Positions 59,901 to 64,000 of a DNA stretch of 64,000 nt are shown here, one piece after another (position 1 is the first letter of the stretch; each line of letters starts with the position of its first letter). Both the position numbers and the translations under genes were made by a program. Under the pieces are notes generated by a model, which saw nothing but the letters and a program-made list of their open reading frames with translations, ran no database searches and had not been told where the DNA came from. Origin of the DNA: Adineta vaga (Eukaryota > Rotifera); assembly GCA_021613535.1 (NCBI GenBank), contig CP075492.1:16120001-16184000 (forward strand), given 5' to 3'.

Positions 59901-61109
59901 TTGCCACCTTATCATCCAGATCTGGTTGAAGTTTGTTATAGTATTGGTATAATTCACGAGTCATTGGGGAAGTATTCGACCGCATTGTCAAATTACGAGA
60001 AGGTCCTTCAAATACAACAAAACTCACTTTCATCCTACCATCTAGATTTGGCTGCCACAAATAGTACGATAGGATCCATGTATCATTCAATGGGAGAATA
60101 TCGTCAAGCGCTTTCATACTATGAGAAGGCACTTGATATAAAACGACAATCACTTCCATTCAACCATTCGGATCTGGCCACTACCATCAGCAATATAGGT
60201 TCTATGTACTACTTATTAGGAGAATATTTGCAGGCAGTTTCATACTATGAAGAAGCACTCGGCATTCTACTAATATCTTTATCATCCGATCATCCAGATC
60301 TGGTAGCAGTTTATAAAAATATTAGCTCAGCCTATAAATCAATGCAAGAGTTTGAGCAAGCGTTGTCATATTATGAAAAACTGCTTGTTATACAATTAAA
60401 ATCACTTCCATCTCATCATCAGGATCTGATTAGAACCTACAATGATATTGCGTTTATTTATGAATCAATGAAAGACTATTCCAAAGCATTACTATTTTAC
60501 AAGAAGATACTAGAATTACAGCAGAAACCACATCCATGTAGCTATTCTGATCTTGCTATTACCAATACTAATATAGGTTCGATATATTACTCTATGAAGG
60601 ATTACTTAGAAGCACTTTCATATTATAACAAGACAGTTGAAAATATGGATGAATCACTTTCGTTAAATTATCCGTCACTGGTCACAGGCTACAACAATAT
60701 TGTTTTGGTGTATAATTCAATTGGACAATATTCGGAAGCTCTTGTTTACTATGAAAAAGCGCTTGAGTTAAAAAAAAAATTATCTTCAATCAACAGTCTA
60801 GATACAGTTCTGATATGCTATAGTATAGGTCTCATGCATCGTTCAATGGGGAATTACTTGAAATCACTTTCGTTTTATGAGAAAACGCATGAGATAATGA
60901 CTACGTTCCTAACATCAAGTCATCTGCTATTCGCTATCGTATATGGCAACATTGGTTTGATGTATAAATTAATAGGCAAGCATCGGATAGCATTACAGCA
61001 TTATTATAAATCGTTTCACGTCTTGCGTGAATTTCTATCGCCAGATTACCCGTTGCTCACTATGATTCATATAAATCTCGATATAATGCGTAAATCGACA
61101 AAAGAATGA
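56973..61109 (+). CDS. Large ADP-ribosyltransferase with about 21 TPRs
   Basis: A single uninterrupted frame. The first plausible start is ATG 56973 (MMTSHSSK), giving 1378 aa. Residues about 55-165 form an alpha/beta domain (FIVIWADSS..., VFLIISGDLIQQVVP, SIYVFCDHKS) homologous to that of the 610-aa ART protein. The ART domain (about 210-410) has IWWYTREYF, FRGQG (R), FNNFLSTSRD (S) and ETEEEVLF (ExE). Residues about 440-1370 are roughly 21 TPRs of 42 residues, with consensus SLPxxHPDLAxTYNNIGxxYxxMGxYxxALSYYEKALEI, the kinesin-light-chain subtype. The protein should be a cytosolic mono-ADP-ribosyltransferase on a long superhelical binding scaffold. All catalytic landmarks are present and there is no frame damage, so it appears functional. 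Confidence 0.9.
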   Translation: MMTSHSSKVSTTPFDLSNSIINNQADGTQTFCTLESSNEHATNIRSLSPVKRAQITENFIVIWADSSIDESNNSVQSHIDNFLHINISIKTFSDPDQCVDYITKIKEKTVFLIISGDLIQQVVPAVQRLIQLDSIYVFCDHKSQYEQCKGQWKKVKGIFTQIESILHALKQDIRHSNSTLIPISIVKPTSVNGLNELDQSFMYSQLLKEILLKILHTDEAKKEFVEFCRTSYAKNDNELRKLDEFEQQYECSSSIWWYTREYFIYFMLNQALRTQDTELILKMSFFLHDIHHQIHQLYSQVNDRNLFDVFRGQGVSQAELEKLKTSIGGLISFNNFLSTSRDYGVSYMYAETARDNHNLIGVIFQMEINPLIASTPFVSLDNISCFKETEEEVLFSMHTVFRINDIEEIADRLWYVRLTLTSDNDQQLTSLTKRMRQDIEGPTESHRMARLMIKMGKFDRAEKIYTTLHSTVYEDNSKEDAYLSLQLGSIKADKGDLTSSLAFLQRTLELIRTSLPANHPSLAVVYINIGSVYALMGKYAEAILYYDKSLKIQDASPLFDYLDLADTYINIGSVYYIMGACSKALSYFEKTLEIQEKFLPSIHPSLGTTCSKIGMVHYSMREPSKALSYYERALEIQHKSLPSNHPNFAKTYNSIGSLHDLMGKYSEALSNYEKALEITTTALPSDRPDLAAIYDNIGLVYDSMGQYSIALSNYKKSLEIQHKLFSLNHPDVASTYSHIGAVYYAKTDYSNALVYHEKALEIRQKSLPSDHPDLAITYNNIGLVYNSTGEYVKALSYYEKALEIQHRILPSHHSDLAATYNNIGFLHFSMEDYLKSLSYHEKALEIKRKSLPDNHPDFTTTYNNIGLSHKLMGKYSEALSYYERTLEIMKNSVPPNHPNLFSVYNNIASVYNEMEEYAKALSYYQNALEIQRESLPSNHPDLAITNNNIGSMYYSIGEYLQALPYYQKTLDILEISLPPYHPDLVEVCYSIGIIHESLGKYSTALSNYEKVLQIQQNSLSSYHLDLAATNSTIGSMYHSMGEYRQALSYYEKALDIKRQSLPFNHSDLATTISNIGSMYYLLGEYLQAVSYYEEALGILLISLSSDHPDLVAVYKNISSAYKSMQEFEQALSYYEKLLVIQLKSLPSHHQDLIRTYNDIAFIYESMKDYSKALLFYKKILELQQKPHPCSYSDLAITNTNIGSIYYSMKDYLEALSYYNKTVENMDESLSLNYPSLVTGYNNIVLVYNSIGQYSEALVYYEKALELKKKLSSINSLDTVLICYSIGLMHRSMGNYLKSLSFYEKTHEIMTTFLTSSHLLFAIVYGNIGLMYKLIGKHRIALQHYYKSFHVLREFLSPDYPLLTMIHINLDIMRKSTKE
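58450..61050 (+). repeat. 126-bp coding repeats (TPR array)
   Basis: The TPR half of the large ART gene consists of about 21 units of 126 nt, each coding one 42-residue TPR. Units are diverged at the DNA level but share recurring blocks such as TATGAGAAGGCACT and CATCCAGATCTGGC. Confidence 0.85.
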
Positions 61110-61813
61110 GAAAACCTGTTCGTTCGTTGGGAAATTTCAGTTCGCTACTGCAAAAATATACTGTAACTAAAATGCTGTAGTGTTATGGACAAATTTTCGT
61201 ATGAAATCACGATAAATAAAATAATCTTGAATATTAAAAGTATTTGTGTGCCGAATAATGGAGTTTTGCCTATAATAGGGTTGTGTCTGTAAGGGAGGGC
61301 AGGGTCAAGGGGACTGGACCCAATTTTCGACTTAAAACTTACACTCGCATATTTTTCTTCGAAAAGTATATGGGGGAGTTCCACAAAAAGGGGAGCGAAT
61401 TCAAGGAATGAGCGTCACTTGCTACTATTGATCTTCTTAATTTACTCGACGAAATATCGATTAATATTTTGAATAAACTTCATATATTATTGAAGTATTC
61501 TATTCATTGATTGACATTCATGACGTGCTTGATATAATCGCATGTGATATCAACGTTAATAGACTCGTTGACCTAATAAAACTCTCGTTGAATGATGGAA
61601 ATGATTCATTAAACAAATCTATTTTTAACCGATTTCAAAATTGCATATTACCTTGAATTTATAAAGATATGAAAGTTTTATTTTTCATCAGATATAATAA
61701 ACATATCTATTGTTTGTTATACGTTATCTTTTTTCATTCTTATTATCGTTATAAAAGAAAAAAAAACGTGAAAGAGCAAAAGATTTTTTGTTTTCAAAAC
61801 ACAAAGTGCAATA
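61110..61813. other. Intergenic spacer
   Basis: AT-rich spacer with no ORF of note. A small G/C-enriched patch near 61270-61400 has no recognisable content. Confidence 0.45.
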
Positions 61814-63301
61814 ATGAATGATCCTTCACTTGTCTTTCCATCAAAATCATTAAATCCATCTGTTTATGTTGTTTATCGTCAACGATTTTACATTCTTGGT
61901 GTATTTTCCTTTCTTGCATTTAATCAATGTGCATTTTGGTTAACATTTTCTCCAGTATCTCCAAGTACTCAACTATATTACGGAATACCATCATCAACTG
62001 TTGATCTCCTTCTTAACTGGGGACCCATTATGTTTATTCCTTGTCTTCCATTTATTTATCTTCTTTTAAATCGAAAAAATGGTCTTCGATTAATCGTACG
62101 TATTCTATCTATTTCTTGTTTTATATCCACATTACTTCGCATCATCCCATCAATTGTCACATCTCCTTCCAGTCCACATTTCAAGTCGATATCATTACCA
62201 TTTATTCATGCTGGTCAAATAATCAATGCCGCTTGTGGTCCATTAGTAATGGCACCCGTATCCCAATTATCATGTTTATGGTTTGCTGCTAATGAAAGAA
62301 CACGAGCAACAACAATCGCTATAATGGCAAATACATTTGGTGGAACAATTAGTTTTCTAATCAATCCTGCAATTGTTTCTCAACCATCTAACGTTCCTTA
62401 TTTACTTTATTTTCATCTTGCTCTAGCTTTTTTAGCTGGACTTTTAGCATTGATATATTTTCCTGCTCATCCTCCAACAGCTTCATCAGCAGCAGGTGAA
62501 CTTCTAATGAAAGAAGATAACGAAAATTCTCTCTCAACTTTCAAATCTTATAAAGATGGTCTTAAACAATGTTTTACAAATTTTCCATTTATTTTACTTT
62601 CAACAGCAGGTGGAATCATGAGTGGAACATTTGCAGTATGGACTGGATTATTCGCGACAATTCTTTCATTTGAAAACTATTCCGAAACACAAGCGGGTAA
62701 AATTTCTATCATAAAAACCCTTTTTTTCTAAACTATATATGATAAAATAGGTTGGTTTGGTTTTGCTTCATCCTTATTAGGAATTCTTGGTGCTCTAGGT
62801 TTAAGTGCATTAGTTGATACCAAACGTTTTCGACGTTCTCATAAAATCTTTATTCTTATTTGTTTTCTTGCTTGTTTTCTCTCCGTTTTTTTCTTTGAAT
62901 TATCTGTTCGTACAATATTTTATGACAAACCATTGATAAAATCGACAACATTCACTATTGGATTGTTTCTTTCACTTGCTGGTTTATTTCAAGGATCTGC
63001 CTTGCCATTAATCTATGAAAGTTCCGCTGAAATCATGTATCCATTACCTGAATCACTTTCAGCATCGATTCTTGTTCAATGGAATAATATTGCATGTGTT
63101 ATTCTTCTTTTTATTGCATCAAAACAATATCAAGTTATCAATCTACTTGTTCTCGTCGTCATCGCATTATCGATTCTAATGATTGCATTCGCTCGTTTCA
63201 CATATAAAAGACAAGAAGAAGATGAAAGAAAATGTGCAATACCATCACAATCACTTGAACTTCACGATCAAGTTTCTAATTCGACCGAACCCATGACATA
63301 G
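61814..63301 (+). CDS. MFS transporter, SLC49A4 (DIRC2)-like
   Basis: Exons 61814-62696 and 62751-63301 join in phase to 477 aa. Twelve hydrophobic helices can be traced. Family clues: YRQRFYILGVFSFLAFNQCAFWLTFSPV in TM1, LLLNWGPIMFIPCLPF in TM2, HAGQIINAACGPLVM and LSCLWFAANERTRATTIAIMANTFGG in TM4-TM5, with the N-half ending near the FPAHPP loop. This pattern resembles SLC49A4/MFSD7-type carriers of the SLC49 group. Vertebrate SLC49A4 is lysosomal; a substrate cannot be inferred here. The C-terminus is polar. A small A-rich leader precedes the ATG. No defect. Confidence 0.8.
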
Positions 63302-63926
63302 ATGTTTTTGAAATATTAATAAAATTCGGTCAATTTTGACAAAGGAAATCTTATGTATAATTTAAAAAATATTGTATCATTAATGAGAGAAGAAGAAAAT
63401 CAAGAGAATTGCAAGTAGTAAATTCAACCAAGGTCGAGATTGAGATAGGCTTAATCAGAGATGCATCGAGGGAACATAAAGTTACTGCGCCATAAATCAT
63501 ACAACAATTCATCTTACAAATAAGAATATATATACTTGAAAGAAGAAGAATAAGAAGCACTCGTCATCGATAGCAGGTATCATTTAATGAATTTTAAGTT
63601 TGCGAATGTAGCTGTTATCAAATGCACGCGTACGATAGCGACACATCACAGCGTATGAATATTGTCTACTATTGTACATTTTGCGACATCGAAGAGGGTT
63701 AGATATCACACACAATGGTGATATATTGTTTCATTAAGGAGGTCAATTTACTCGAAATAAAACATAAATGCCTTACGTTCCTCTATCTGTTTGAAACGTA
63801 GGATAAGAACGCAAGAAAAAAATTCGATCCTATAAATAATATGATGTTTCGTTTGAATATATATCATATTTTTTTTTCATCGAATCTCCGAAAAGCAAAA
63901 GCCGACATCATTGTGAGGTTGAAAAC
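63302..63926. other. Intergenic spacer
   Basis: AT-rich; likely the 3' flank of the transporter and the promoter of the gene starting at 63927. No other signal. Confidence 0.45.
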
Positions 63927-63956
63927 ATGGCCGGTATTCAGAAGGAAAAAAAACCG
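63927..63956 (+). CDS. First exon of a gene leaving the window
   Basis: ATG at 63927 encodes MAGIQKEKKP and is followed directly by GTAAGT, a consensus donor. The frame would continue beyond the window after a phase-0 intron. Ten residues are too few to identify the product. Confidence 0.45.
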
Positions 63957-64000
63957 GTAAGTTATTTTGTACGTCTAAAAATTCAATATTTTCCAATGCG

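Noticed and set aside
59824-60159. Minus-strand ORF within the TPR array
   Set aside because: It is antisense shadow of the 126-bp TPR repeats.

Overview
The window looks like nuclear DNA from a bdelloid rotifer (inference from sequence features, no database search). The signs are AT-rich DNA, spliceosomal introns of about 50-60 bp with GT-AG ends, repeated tracts close to the bdelloid telomere repeat TGTGGG, and families that I recall as expanded in bdelloids: NHL-repeat proteins, ADP-ribosyltransferase/TPR proteins, and a two-transmembrane Cys-rich family. Ordinary metazoan genes are interleaved with decayed gene fragments and repeat elements.

Layout. 2.0-3.1 kb: a secreted-type NHL gene (-). 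3.9-7.8 kb: three head-to-tail copies of a two-TM Cys-rich membrane protein. The third is cut at a telomere-like hairpin, beyond which lies a 3' fragment of an NmrA-like gene. 8.7-10.9 kb: an F-box/LRR gene (-) with almost every LRR in its own 84-nt exon. 11.4 kb: a small unknown ORF. 12.6-13.2 kb: a GPCR pseudogene. 16.1-19.4 kb: an 11-exon otopetrin-like proton channel. 20.4-23.4 kb: a mucin-stalked type I membrane protein (-). 24.3-25.6 kb: an ABCC transporter pseudogene. 26.2-27.9, 34.5-36.4 and 41.9-43.8 kb: three B-box/coiled-coil/NHL genes. The last two have patchwise near-identity, and the middle one carries a 1-nt frameshift.

28.9-31.8 kb is a repeat-rich block. It has an orphan promoter-like stretch, a hammerhead ribozyme that runs directly into telomere-like DNA, and a palindrome with 212-bp arms. 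Next come an intronless GTPase fused to an HSP20-like domain (32.1-33.5 kb), a CCGCGGT-rich probable non-autonomous transposon (37.1-37.9 kb), and a four-exon gene joining a PD-(D/E)XK nuclease-like domain to repeats around GxPDMRF (38.8-40.8 kb).

44.8-63.3 kb is gene-dense and mostly intact: beta-1,4-galactosyltransferase-like, polysaccharide deacetylase, HxxxDG acyltransferase, RING-H2 membrane protein, two ART-TPR proteins, a secreted PL14-like protein and an SLC49A4-like transporter. A first exon of another gene begins at the right edge.

The main theme is eight telomere-like GT-rich tracts, several of them hairpins with CTTGAG/CTCAAG ends, often lying at gene-fragment ends, plus a hammerhead ribozyme touching one. 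This suggests past insertion or repair involving telomere-associated (Penelope-like) retroelements or telomere-derived DNA.

Exon joins are given only where donor, acceptor and reading phase agree by hand translation. All family names rest on motif recognition.
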